The notes beneath the pieces are model-generated. The model saw only the letters and a program-made list of their open reading frames with translations, ran no database searches and had not been told where the DNA came from. From Streptomyces bikiniensis (GTDB lineage: Bacteria; Actinomycetota; Actinomycetes; Streptomycetales; Streptomycetaceae): DNA of 64,000 nucleotides. The stretch lies in NCBI GenBank assembly GCA_000716465.1, contig JNWL01000012.1, positions 1 through 64,000 of the forward strand. The letters run 5' to 3'. Positions 1 through 7,115 of this stretch are shown here, one piece after another (position 1 is the stretch's first letter; every line of letters begins with the position of its first letter). The position numbers and the translations under genes were made by a program.

Positions 1-162
1 GGCGGGGGCGGTGGGGGCGGGGGCGGTGGGGGCCTTGTCCCGGGGGGCCCGGGGGGCCCGGGGGCCACGGGGGTCCCGGGGGTCTTGGGAGTCCTGGGAG
101 TCGCGGGGGCCCTGAGGGTCCCGGGAATCGTGGGAATCGCGGGGTGCCGTGGTCGTGCTCAC
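1..162 (-). CDS. ABC exporter second subunit, N-terminal fragment
   Basis: An open frame of 54 codons runs from a GTG at 162 to the window edge. The GTG overlaps the TGA of the upstream ABC gene as GTGA, so translation is probably coupled. The visible part is a low-complexity leader rich in Pro, Arg, Asp and Ser followed by a Pro/Ala stretch, with no domain yet. Position and coupling suggest that this is the partner half-transporter of the exporter encoded at 159-1892, which has a degenerate ATP site and would need a partner. The assignment as an ABC subunit is inference, because the domain lies outside the window. Confidence 0.6.
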   Translation of the reverse strand, partial: MSTTTAPRDSHDSRDPQGPRDSQDSQDPRDPRGPRAPRAPRDKAPTAPAPTAPA

Positions 163-1892
163 GCGGCTTCCTCCTCGGTGAGCTGGGAGAGGACGATCTC
201 CCGGTAGGTGGGGTCGTCCCGCAGGAGGGACGCGTGGGTGCCGGTGGCGACGACCCGCCCCCGGTCGAGGACGACGATCCGGTCGGCGTGGCGGACGGTG
301 GAGATCCGCTGGGCGACCACCACCACGGTGGAGCCGGCCGTCTCCTCGGCGAGCGCGGCCCGCAACCGCGCGTCGGTGGCGGCGTCGAGGGCGGAGAAGG
401 AGTCGTCGAAGAGGTGGAGGCGGGGGCGGGCGGCGAGGACGCGGGCGATGGCGAGCCGCTGGCGCTGGCCGCCGGAGAGGTTGGCGCCGCCCTGGGAGAC
501 GGGGGCGTCGAGGCCCGCGTCGAGTTCGCGTACGAAGTCGGCGGCCTGGGCGGTCTCCAGGGCGCGCCACAGCTCCTCGTCGGTGGCGTCGGGCCGGCCG
601 TAGCGGAGGTTGGAGGCGATCGTGCCCGAGAAGAGGTACGGCTTCTGGGGGACGAGTCCGACGGTCCGCGCCAGGAGGGCGGGGTCGAGGGTGCGGACGT
701 CGGCGCCGTCGACCAGGACCCGGCCCTCGGTGGCGTCGAAGAGGCGGGGCACGAGGCCGAGGAGGGTCGACTTGCCGCTGCCGGTGGAGCCGACGATCGC
801 GGTGGTCTCGCCGGGCCGGGCGGTGAACCGGACGTCGTGCAGGACGGGTTCCTCCGCGCCGGGGTAGCGGAAGCCGACGCCGTCGAGTTCGAGCCGGCCG
901 GGGCCGTGGAGTTCGCGGACCGGGTGGGCGGGCGGGACGACGGAGGAGCGGGTGTCGAGGACCTCGCGGACGCGTTCGGCGCCGGCCTCGGCGCGCGGCA
1001 TGTGCATCAGGAGGAAGAGGGCCATCATCACGGACATGGAGGTCTGGAGCAGGTAGCCGAGGAAGGCGACGAGCCCGCCCGGCTGGAGGGCGCCGGAGTC
1101 GATGCGGTGGGCGCCGACGTACACCAGGGCGACGGTGGTCAGCTCCCAGATCACCAGGACCGTGGGGAACATGACGGCCTGCAACCGGCCGGCCCGCAGA
1201 CCGACGGCGAACAGCTCGTCGTTGGCGGCGGCGAACCGTTCCCGCTCGTGCCGGTCGCGGACGAACGCGCGGACGACCCGGACGCCGGTGATCTGTTCGC
1301 GCAGGATGCGGTTGGTCCGGTCGACGCGGAGCTGCATGCCCCGGAAGAGGGGCCGCAGGCGCAGCACGACGGTGCCGACGGCCCCGGTCATCACGGGTAC
1401 GAAGAGGACGAGGACGAGGGCGAGCGGCACGTCCTGGCGCAGGGCCATGGCGATGCCGCCGACGCACAGGAGCGGGGCGGCGACCAGCATCGTCAGGACG
1501 AGGACGGTGAACGTCTGGATCTGCTGGACGTCGTTGGTGGTGCGGGTGATGAGGGAGGCGGCGCCGAAGCGGCCCCGCTCCCGGGCGGAGAACTCCTGGA
1601 CGCGCCGGAAGACCTCGGAGCGCAGGTCGCGGGCGACGCCCATGGCGATGCGGGCGCCGGTGTAGGTGGCGGCGGCGGCCGCCGCGACCTGGAGGAGGGT
1701 GACGGCGGTCATGGTGGCGCCGCCGGAGAGGACCCGGCCGGTGTCGCCGCGCAGCACGCCGTGGTCGATGAGGCCGGCGTTGAGGGCGGGCAGGGCGAGG
1801 GAGGAGAGGGTCTGGACGAGCTGGAGGCCGACGAGGAGGGCGAGGAGGGCCCGGTACGGCCGGAGACGGGGGAGGACGATCCGGAACAGCAC
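159..1892 (-). CDS. ABC exporter half-transporter (membrane domain fused to ATPase)
   Basis: This 577-residue protein is a type IV ABC exporter subunit in the cytoplasmic membrane. Six membrane segments occupy roughly residues 15-300. The nucleotide-binding domain follows, with Walker A GSTGSGKS near 368, the LSGGQ signature near 472 and Walker B near 492-497. Walker B ends FDD, so the usual catalytic Glu is Asp, as in the degenerate subunit of heterodimeric exporters. The GTG start has a GGAGG ribosome site overlapping the end of the FMN reductase gene 12 bp upstream. It lies in an operon with the reductase and a second coupled ABC gene, behind a SoxR-type promoter, which suggests export of a redox-active or toxic compound. 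The substrate is unknown. Confidence 0.9.
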   Translation of the reverse strand: MLFRIVLPRLRPYRALLALLVGLQLVQTLSSLALPALNAGLIDHGVLRGDTGRVLSGGATMTAVTLLQVAAAAAATYTGARIAMGVARDLRSEVFRRVQEFSARERGRFGAASLITRTTNDVQQIQTFTVLVLTMLVAAPLLCVGGIAMALRQDVPLALVLVLFVPVMTGAVGTVVLRLRPLFRGMQLRVDRTNRILREQITGVRVVRAFVRDRHERERFAAANDELFAVGLRAGRLQAVMFPTVLVIWELTTVALVYVGAHRIDSGALQPGGLVAFLGYLLQTSMSVMMALFLLMHMPRAEAGAERVREVLDTRSSVVPPAHPVRELHGPGRLELDGVGFRYPGAEEPVLHDVRFTARPGETTAIVGSTGSGKSTLLGLVPRLFDATEGRVLVDGADVRTLDPALLARTVGLVPQKPYLFSGTIASNLRYGRPDATDEELWRALETAQAADFVRELDAGLDAPVSQGGANLSGGQRQRLAIARVLAARPRLHLFDDSFSALDAATDARLRAALAEETAGSTVVVVAQRISTVRHADRIVVLDRGRVVATGTHASLLRDDPTYREIVLSQLTEEEAA

Positions 1893-1904
1893 GGTGCCGC
1901 CTCC

Positions 1905-2546
1905 TCACGCGCCGTACGGGCGGACGGACTTGGCGTCCCGGAGGGCGTGGCCCCACCAGGCGAGCTGGTCGAGGAGGGCCTTGGCCGCACCCTCGGCCCC
2001 GGCCGGGTCCTTGTGCCGTCCGTCCTCGTCGAACTGCTCGTGGGCGTGCTGGAAGGAGACGGTGTCCCGGACGGTGACGGCGTGCGTCTCGGCGAAGACC
2101 TGGCGGAGCTGTTCGACGGCCCGCAGGCCGCCGGAGATCCCGCCGTAGGAGACGAAGCCGACGGGCTTGGCCTGCCATTCGGTGTAGTGCCGGTCGATCA
2201 GGTTCTTGAGGGCGGCGGGGAAGGAGTGGTTGTACTCGGGGGTGAGGACGACGAAGGCGTCGGCGGCTTCGAGGGCGGGGGTGACCTTGGCGAGTTCGGC
2301 GCGGACGGCCGGGGAGGGGGCGTACGAGAGGGAGGTGGGGAGGTCGACCCCGGCGAGGTCGACGACCGTGGTGGTGAAGTCCTCGCGCTCGGCGAGGCGG
2401 GAGAGGAGCCAGTCGGCGAGGACGGGGGCGAAACGCCCTTCGCGGTCGCTCGCGACGACGAGGGCGAGGGAGAGGGGGGCGGGGGGAGCGGAAGGGGCGG
2501 AAGCGGTGGGGGGAACGGTGGGCTGCGTGGAGTTCGTGAGGTCCAT
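1905..2546 (-). CDS. NADPH-dependent FMN reductase family protein
   Basis: This 213-residue flavodoxin-like reductase has a Pro/Ala/Ser-rich N-terminal stretch of about 25 residues. The fold then runs to the FMN-binding motif PEYNHSFPAALKNLID near residues 105-120 and the YGGISGG loop. Family members reduce FMN, quinones or azo compounds with NAD(P)H in the cytoplasm. It is the first gene of an operon with the ABC exporter. The ATG lies about 7 nt after the predicted -10, so the mRNA is probably leaderless. From memory, the S. coelicolor protein at the corresponding place (SCO2478) is a SoxR regulon member, and the operator here agrees with that. Confidence 0.88.
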   Translation of the reverse strand: MDLTNSTQPTVPPTASAPSAPPAPLSLALVVASDREGRFAPVLADWLLSRLAEREDFTTTVVDLAGVDLPTSLSYAPSPAVRAELAKVTPALEAADAFVVLTPEYNHSFPAALKNLIDRHYTEWQAKPVGFVSYGGISGGLRAVEQLRQVFAETHAVTVRDTVSFQHAHEQFDEDGRHKDPAGAEGAAKALLDQLAWWGHALRDAKSVRPYGA

Positions 2547-2553
2547 GCCGGTG

Positions 2554-2584
2554 ATCGTGGTACCTCAAGTTTGGTTGAGGTCAA
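2554..2584 (-). promoter_or_regulatory. SoxR box and promoter of the FMN reductase/ABC operon
   Basis: The sequence ACCTCAAGTTTGGTTGAGGT at 2562-2581 has 7-bp inverted arms around 6 bp. It is close to the SoxR box of soxS (CCTCAAG-N4-CTTGAGG). On the minus strand the -35 TTGACC (2584-2579) and -10 CACGAT (2559-2554) are 19 bp apart, the long spacer typical of MerR-family promoters, and the box fills the spacer. Transcription would start close to the ATG at 2546. Confidence 0.85.
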
Positions 2585-2855
2585 GCGGTGTCCGGGACCG
2601 CGCGGCGGGAACGGCCGGGGCCCTCGGTCACCCGTTCGGCACCGGTCGCGAGCCGGCGTGTCGAAAACGCCTCCGACCTGCGAAAACGTACGGTTTCCAG
2701 GCGGCGCGCCGTATCGAACGGCCCCATCCTGATGCCCCATCAGCAGGCGGAGGGGGCGCGGCGGTCCTTATCTCGGTCACAGAAGGTCCGTCTCCGGGAA
2801 GTCCCTCCCGGGAGGACCGTCCCGGCATGACCGCACGCGCGCTTCGGAGGACCCC

Positions 2856-3386
2856 ATGCGCACCACTGCCCGCCTGCTCACCGGTACCGCCCTGACGGTC
2901 GCCGCGCTCGGGGCGTTCGCCGTCCCGGCGGCGCACGCCGGCGAAGAGTGGAACGACTCCGGGGGGCGGCACGAGACCCTTGAGATCTACCCGTCGTCCG
3001 CGTCCCCCGGCACCACCGTCACCGTGAACACCCTCGCCTGCGGCAAGAACGGGCGCGGCGTCGGCGACGCGAACGCGCTCGGCGCGGGCGAGTTCCACCT
3101 GAAGCCGAGCACCCACAAGGAGATCGTGGTCGGCCAGTTCACCGTGCCCCAGCACGCCAGGGCCGGTACGTACGGCATCAGCGTGGCCTGCGACAACGGC
3201 AAGACGGCCCGGGGCGACCTGACCGTCACGCACCGGCGTCCCAGCGGCCACGTCCAGACGGGTGTCGGGGGCAGCGTCGGCCCCGACACCGCCCAGGTCG
3301 CGGCGGGCGCGGCGGTGCTGGCCGCGGCCGCCGTCGGCGGTGCCCTGCTCCTGCGCCGCCGGGCGAGCGGCGCGCGGGGGCACTGA
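2856..3386 (+). CDS. Secreted, C-terminally anchored small surface protein
   Basis: This 176-residue protein has a Sec signal peptide ending near AAHA (about residue 28), an extracellular beta-type domain with two cysteines, and a C-terminal Gly/Ala/Val helix followed by an RRR stop. Before the helix is HVQTGVGGS rather than LPxTG or LAxTG. The overall plan is that of a sortase substrate, and a class F-like sortase gene follows 189 bp downstream. The ATG has a GGAGG site 6 nt upstream. The function at the cell surface is unknown. The pairing with the sortase is inferred from architecture and adjacency. Confidence 0.75.
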   Translation: MRTTARLLTGTALTVAALGAFAVPAAHAGEEWNDSGGRHETLEIYPSSASPGTTVTVNTLACGKNGRGVGDANALGAGEFHLKPSTHKEIVVGQFTVPQHARAGTYGISVACDNGKTARGDLTVTHRRPSGHVQTGVGGSVGPDTAQVAAGAAVLAAAAVGGALLLRRRASGARGH

Positions 3387-3472
3387 GGCACCGCCCCTTC
3401 CTGCCCCCGCCGCACGCCCGCACGGGCCCGGCGGGGGCAGGACCACATCCCGGCGCGTTCCGGCGGCGCCGC

Positions 3473-3560
3473 GAGGGACCGAAGAGACGGACCCGAGGGA
3501 CCGAAGAGACGGCCGCGAAGGGCGCGAAGGACCGAAGGACGCGACGGCCCGAAGAGACGG
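3473..3560. repeat. Direct repeats before the sortase gene
   Basis: GAGGGACCGAAGAGACGG occurs perfectly at 3473-3490 and 3495-3512 (22-bp period). The last 13 bases recur in the form CCCGAAGAGACGG at 3548-3560, just before the sortase ribosome site. The spacer between the two genes is therefore purine-rich and repetitive. No function is evident. Confidence 0.75.
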
Positions 3561-3575
3561 AAGGGAGCCGGGCAG

Positions 3576-4205
3576 GTGAGCAACAGGAGCAAGGGCTGGG
3601 GCATAGCGGTGGCCGCCTGCGTGGGCGTCTGGCTCGTCCAGAACGGCTCGGCGGACGTCACCCCGCCCGTACCGTCCGCCGCCCAGGCCTTCGCCGCCGG
3701 GCCGAGCGTCCACACCGACGCCGCCGCCGACCCGCTGCCGCCCTCGGCGCCCGTACGGCTGCGCATCCCCGAGACCGACGTGGACGCCCCGGTGACGGGG
3801 CTCGGCCTGGCGGCGGACGGCTCGCTCGAAGTGCCGCCGGCCGGGGACAGGAACCTGGCGGGCTGGTACGAGGGCGGGACCGCGCCCGGCGCGAAGGGCA
3901 CCGCGATCGTCGCGGGCCACGTCGACAACGCGGAGGGGCCGGCCGTCTTCTACACCCTCGGCGCGCTGAAGAAGGGCCACCGGATCGAGGTGGACCGGGA
4001 GGACGGGCGCACCGCCGTGTTCACGGTCGATGCGGTCGAGGTGTACGAGAACGACGCCTTCCCGGACGACAAGGTGTACGCCGAGGCGGACCGGGCCGAG
4101 ATCCGGGTCATCACCTGCGGCGGCGGCTTCTCGAAGAAGAACGGCTACCAGGGGAACGTGGTCGCCTTCGGACACCTCATCGGGGTCAGGGGACCCGCCT
4201 CCTGA
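3576..4205 (+). CDS. Class F-like sortase
   Basis: This 209-residue membrane-anchored transpeptidase starts at a GTG preceded by GGGAG. One N-terminal hydrophobic segment spans residues 9-22, with a disordered linker to about 60, then a sortase beta-barrel. The catalytic His is in AGHVD (His115) and the Cys in ITCGG (Cys181), as in class E/F sortases. After the Cys comes GYQGNVVAFG, where the Asn-Val-Val is conserved, but I see no obvious Arg at the position often used. It probably attaches the protein encoded just upstream, or others, to the envelope. Class assignment is from motif only. Confidence 0.85.
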   Translation: MSNRSKGWGIAVAACVGVWLVQNGSADVTPPVPSAAQAFAAGPSVHTDAAADPLPPSAPVRLRIPETDVDAPVTGLGLAADGSLEVPPAGDRNLAGWYEGGTAPGAKGTAIVAGHVDNAEGPAVFYTLGALKKGHRIEVDREDGRTAVFTVDAVEVYENDAFPDDKVYAEADRAEIRVITCGGGFSKKNGYQGNVVAFGHLIGVRGPAS

Positions 4206-4243
4206 AGGTTCGGGCCCATCGACGGCTCAGGACCGCTGACCGC

Positions 4244-5035
4244 TCACGCCCACTGGTCGAAGGCGAGCTTCGCGACCAGCGAGAAGACGACCACGAGCAG
4301 CACCCCGCGCACGAACCCGGCGCCCCTGCTCAGCGCCATCCGGGCCCCGACCGTCCCGCCGACCAGGTTGAAGACCGCCATGACGGCGGCGAGCTGCCAG
4401 TACACGGTGCCCTGGTACGCGAACATCGCGAGGGCGCCCGCGTTGGTGCAGACGTTGACGATCTTGGCGGTGGCGGAGGCGGTCACCAGGTCGAGGTGGA
4501 GGACGGCGGTCAGGGCGAGGACCAGGAAGGTGCCGGTGCCCGGCCCGAACAGACCGTCGTAGAAGCCGATCCCGCCGCCGACGACCACGATCGCGGTCAC
4601 GATCCGGGCCCGGGTCAGCGGCCCCCGCTCCTCCCCCTCGGCCCGCGCGCCGAAGGAGGGCCGGAGCATCACGAAGGCCGCCACCCCGAGCAGCACCACC
4701 ATGATCACCGGGCGCAGCACGTCGCTGCTGATCCCGGCGGCGAAGAAGGCGCCGGCCATGGAGCCGGTCAGGGCCGCGAGCCCGATCCGCACGGCCGTCC
4801 CGACCCGGACGGGCGCCTTGCGGACGTAGGTGACGGCGGCGCCGGTGGTGCCGACGATGGCGACGGCCTTGTTCGTGCCGAGGATCTGCGCGGCCGGGGC
4901 GTGCGGAAGCCCGAGCAGCAGGGCGGGCAGCAGGAGCAGCCCGCCACCGCCCACCACGGCGTCGATCCAGCCCGCCAGGAGCGCGGCGAGGCAGAGCAGG
5001 ACGAGGGCGGTCAGCGATGTCTCGGGCATGGGCAC
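4244..5035 (-). CDS. TSUP family permease (TauE/SafE-like)
   Basis: This 263-residue integral membrane protein has about eight helices and the family start ALLAGWIDAVVGGGGLLLLPALL. A second family-type repeat appears near GFYDGLFGPGTGTFLVLAL. TSUP proteins move sulfite, sulfoacetate, thiosulfate or similar anions, but the substrate cannot be read from the sequence. It is transcribed toward the sortase gene, with its stop 39 bp from the sortase stop. There is no obvious operon partner. Confidence 0.88.
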   Translation of the reverse strand: MPMPETSLTALVLLCLAALLAGWIDAVVGGGGLLLLPALLLGLPHAPAAQILGTNKAVAIVGTTGAAVTYVRKAPVRVGTAVRIGLAALTGSMAGAFFAAGISSDVLRPVIMVVLLGVAAFVMLRPSFGARAEGEERGPLTRARIVTAIVVVGGGIGFYDGLFGPGTGTFLVLALTAVLHLDLVTASATAKIVNVCTNAGALAMFAYQGTVYWQLAAVMAVFNLVGGTVGARMALSRGAGFVRGVLLVVVFSLVAKLAFDQWA

Positions 5036-5066
5036 GACCCTAGGGACGTGATCGTTGGCCCGTCCA

Positions 5067-5303
5067 TCAATCCCGGGAGAGTTGAGCTACGTCAGAGCTT
5101 GCCGTGCCCGGCGGGCGGTCGGGCGCGGGCGGCGCGGCCGGGGTGACGGTGGCGGTGAGCAGGGTCGCGGCGAGCGCCCCGGTGCCGAGGAGCCCGGCGG
5201 CGAGGAGGCGGCGGGCCCGTGCCACCGGGGAGGCCGGGGCGCCGTGCCCGGCGGTGGCCGGAGCCCCGGCGGGAGTCCTGGTCGCGTTCGCGGGTCTACG
5301 CAC
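5067..5303 (-). CDS. Small membrane or secreted protein coupled to the ferric-reductase gene
   Basis: The frame encodes 78 residues from a GTG at 5303. That start overlaps the TAG of the ferric-reductase-like gene by 8 bp, which suggests translational coupling. The protein has a Pro/Ala/Arg-rich start, one hydrophobic helix (about residues 31-50, RLLAAGLLGTGALAATLL) and a short Pro-rich tail. It could be a small membrane subunit or an exported peptide. I do not recognise a family. It is supported by its position and coding-like composition only. Confidence 0.5.
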   Translation of the reverse strand: MRRPANATRTPAGAPATAGHGAPASPVARARRLLAAGLLGTGALAATLLTATVTPAAPPAPDRPPGTASSDVAQLSRD

Positions 5304-6726
5304 GGTCGAAGTCCTCGCTGTGGATGCGGGCGGCCGGGACTCCGGCCCGGCGCAGGGAGGCGGTCGCGGCCCGGGCCATCGCGGGCGGGCCGCACAGGTA
5401 CACGTCGTGGGCGGCGAGGTCGGGCACGAGGTTGCGCAGGGCCCGGGGCGCGAGGGGGTCGAAGGAGCCGTCGGAGGGGCCGAGGAGGAAGTGGAGGGCG
5501 GCCCGCCGCTCGCGGGCGATGGCCTCCAGCTCCTCGCGCAGGACGACGGAGGCGGCGTCCGGGGCGCGGTAGAGGAGGGTCACGTCGCCGGGCCCGCCGG
5601 GCAGGGTCTCGAAGAGGGCCCGCAGCGGGGTAATGCCGACCCCGCCCGCGAGCAGCAGGACCTTGCGGCGGGTACGGCGGTGGGCGGTGAGCGCGCCGAA
5701 GGGCCCGGTGGCGAGGACGCGGGTGCCGGGGCGCAGCCGCCGGACGCGGCGGGTGTGGTCGCCGAGCGCCTTGACGGTGATCCGCAGGGTGTCGTCGCGG
5801 ACGGGCGCGGAGAGCGAGAAGGGCAGGGCGGTGGCCCACAGGCCGCGCCGCAGAAAGCGCCAGCGGAAGAACTGGCCGGGTTCGGCGCGCAGGTGGTCCA
5901 CTCCCCTGCCCCGGATCAGGACCGAGACGACCCCGGGTCCCTCGTCGCGGACCTCGGCGACCCGCAGGTCGTGGCGGAGGGCGGCGCGGACGGGGACGAC
6001 GATCCGGTACCAGACGAGGAGGACGGCGACGAGGGCGTGCGCCAGGGACCAGAGCCAGCGGGTGAGCAGGCCGCCGGCGATGTCGGGGCCCGCGAGCTGG
6101 TGGACGAAGCCGAGCGCGGCGGCGAGCAGTGCGCCGAGGTGGACGGCCCGCCAGGTCTCGTGCCGGAGCCTGCGCCGTACGGAGCGGGCGGAGGTGATCC
6201 CGACGGCGACGAGCAGGGCGGTGCCGGCGGTGGCGGCGGCGATCGCGCCGTACGAGAGGAGGTCCCCGGCGGCGGTGAACAGGTCGGCGTGGGTGTGGAC
6301 GGCGTGGCCGCAGAGGGCGAGGACGCCGTGGGCGGCGATCAGGCCGAGGACGTACCGGCCGCCGAGGGCGTGCCGGCGGGCGAGCCGGTCGGCGCCCACG
6401 CCGTGTTCGACGGCCGGGACCCGGGCCATGAGCAGCAGCAGGACGAGGACGCCGTACCCGGCGAGGAGCCCGGTGAGGTGGGCGCCGGACGCGAAGAGGA
6501 CGTCGAGCCGGGCGGAGGGCCGGGCCTGGAGGCCCCAGAGGAGGCCGACGCCCCCGGCCCCGGCGGCGATCCCGGTCCGCAGCCGCCCGGGGGCGAGCCG
6601 GAGGGCGGGGACGGGCGGGGCGGCGGGCGGGACCGGAGGGCGCCGTCGGCGGCGGGGCTCTTCGGCCCGCGGCGCGGCGAGGGGCGCGAGGGGTACGTAG
6701 AGGGGGTGGCTGGCCTCGGTGGTCAC
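5296..6726 (-). CDS. Ferric reductase-like transmembrane flavoprotein
   Basis: This is a roughly 476-residue NADPH oxidase/ferric reductase-type protein. An Arg/Pro-rich cytoplasmic start precedes about six membrane helices with spaced His residues for haem. A ferredoxin-reductase domain follows, with FAD-binding FRWRFL and PFSLSAP segments, a GGVGITPLRALFE nucleotide site, and a C-terminal VYLCGPPAMA motif. It would move electrons from NAD(P)H across the membrane to an extracellular acceptor. I place the start at the GTG at 6726 (VTTEASHPL). The frame extends upstream to 6891, but that part enters the 25-bp repeat array and has no ribosome site. It is coupled to the small membrane protein downstream. 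Confidence 0.85.
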   Translation of the reverse strand: MTTEASHPLYVPLAPLAAPRAEEPRRRRRPPVPPAAPPVPALRLAPGRLRTGIAAGAGGVGLLWGLQARPSARLDVLFASGAHLTGLLAGYGVLVLLLLMARVPAVEHGVGADRLARRHALGGRYVLGLIAAHGVLALCGHAVHTHADLFTAAGDLLSYGAIAAATAGTALLVAVGITSARSVRRRLRHETWRAVHLGALLAAALGFVHQLAGPDIAGGLLTRWLWSLAHALVAVLLVWYRIVVPVRAALRHDLRVAEVRDEGPGVVSVLIRGRGVDHLRAEPGQFFRWRFLRRGLWATALPFSLSAPVRDDTLRITVKALGDHTRRVRRLRPGTRVLATGPFGALTAHRRTRRKVLLLAGGVGITPLRALFETLPGGPGDVTLLYRAPDAASVVLREELEAIARERRAALHFLLGPSDGSFDPLAPRALRNLVPDLAAHDVYLCGPPAMARAATASLRRAGVPAARIHSEDFDRA

Positions 6727-6871
6727 ATCCGGCACCCTAGGGGCGCCCGTATACGGGAATCCGCAGCTCAGCCGCGTCCGTCCGATCCTTAAGGCGGCCT
6801 TGAGGCGAGGCTGACCACGGGTTAACCCCGGGGCCGGTCCGGCGGGTCTCGCGGCGGACGGGGCCGGGTCC

Positions 6872-7046
6872 CTCACGGCGAGCGGGCCCACGGCCTCTCA
6901 CGGCGAGCAGCCTCGCGGCCTCTCACAGCGAGTGGGCCGGCGGTCCCTCACGGCGAGCAGCCTCGCGGCCTCTCACAGCGAGCGGGCCCACGGCCTCTCA
7001 CGGCGAGCGGCCCGGCGGTCCCTCACAGCGGGCGGGACCGGGAGCG
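6872..7046. repeat. Seven-copy 25-bp tandem repeat upstream of the nitrite reductase operon
   Basis: Units begin at 6872, 6897, 6922, 6947, 6972, 6997 and 7022, an exact 25-bp period. Each unit starts CTCACGGCGAG or CTCACAGCGAG and ends with a variable GC-rich part; units 2 and 4 are identical, and the seventh is degenerate. Several units contain GCGAGCAGCCTCGC, which can form a small hairpin. The array occupies the gap between divergent genes, immediately before the GlnR-like site. Confidence 0.92.
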
Positions 7047-7055
7047 GAGATCAGC

Positions 7056-7093
7056 GTTCCGTACGGGAAACAGACGGGATGCCGCCGGGTAAC
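7056..7093 (+). promoter_or_regulatory. Putative GlnR box of the nitrite reductase operon
   Basis: Four 5-mers occur at the spacing of the Streptomyces GlnR consensus (gTnAC-n6-GaAAC repeated): GTTCC 7056-7060, GAAAC 7067-7071, GATGC 7078-7082 and GTAAC 7089-7093, each separated by 6 bp. GAAAC and GTAAC are good matches; the other two are weak. nirB is a known GlnR target in S. coelicolor. The last half-site overlaps a possible -10 (TAACAC, 7090-7095), so its exact role is uncertain. Confidence 0.55.
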
Positions 7094-7115
7094 ACCGGCC
7101 CCGCACGCTTCCGGC

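Noticed and set aside
144..2732. 862-codon plus-strand open frame opposite the ABC and FMN reductase genes
   Set aside because: It is a low-complexity Gly/Glu/Asp shadow of two well-supported genes on the other strand.
6727..6891. N-terminal extension of the ferric-reductase-like protein
   Set aside because: It runs into the non-coding repeat array, has no ribosome site and adds no conserved segment.
6872..7046. CRISPR array
   Set aside because: The 25-bp units abut with no unique spacers and no cas genes are near. It is a plain tandem repeat.
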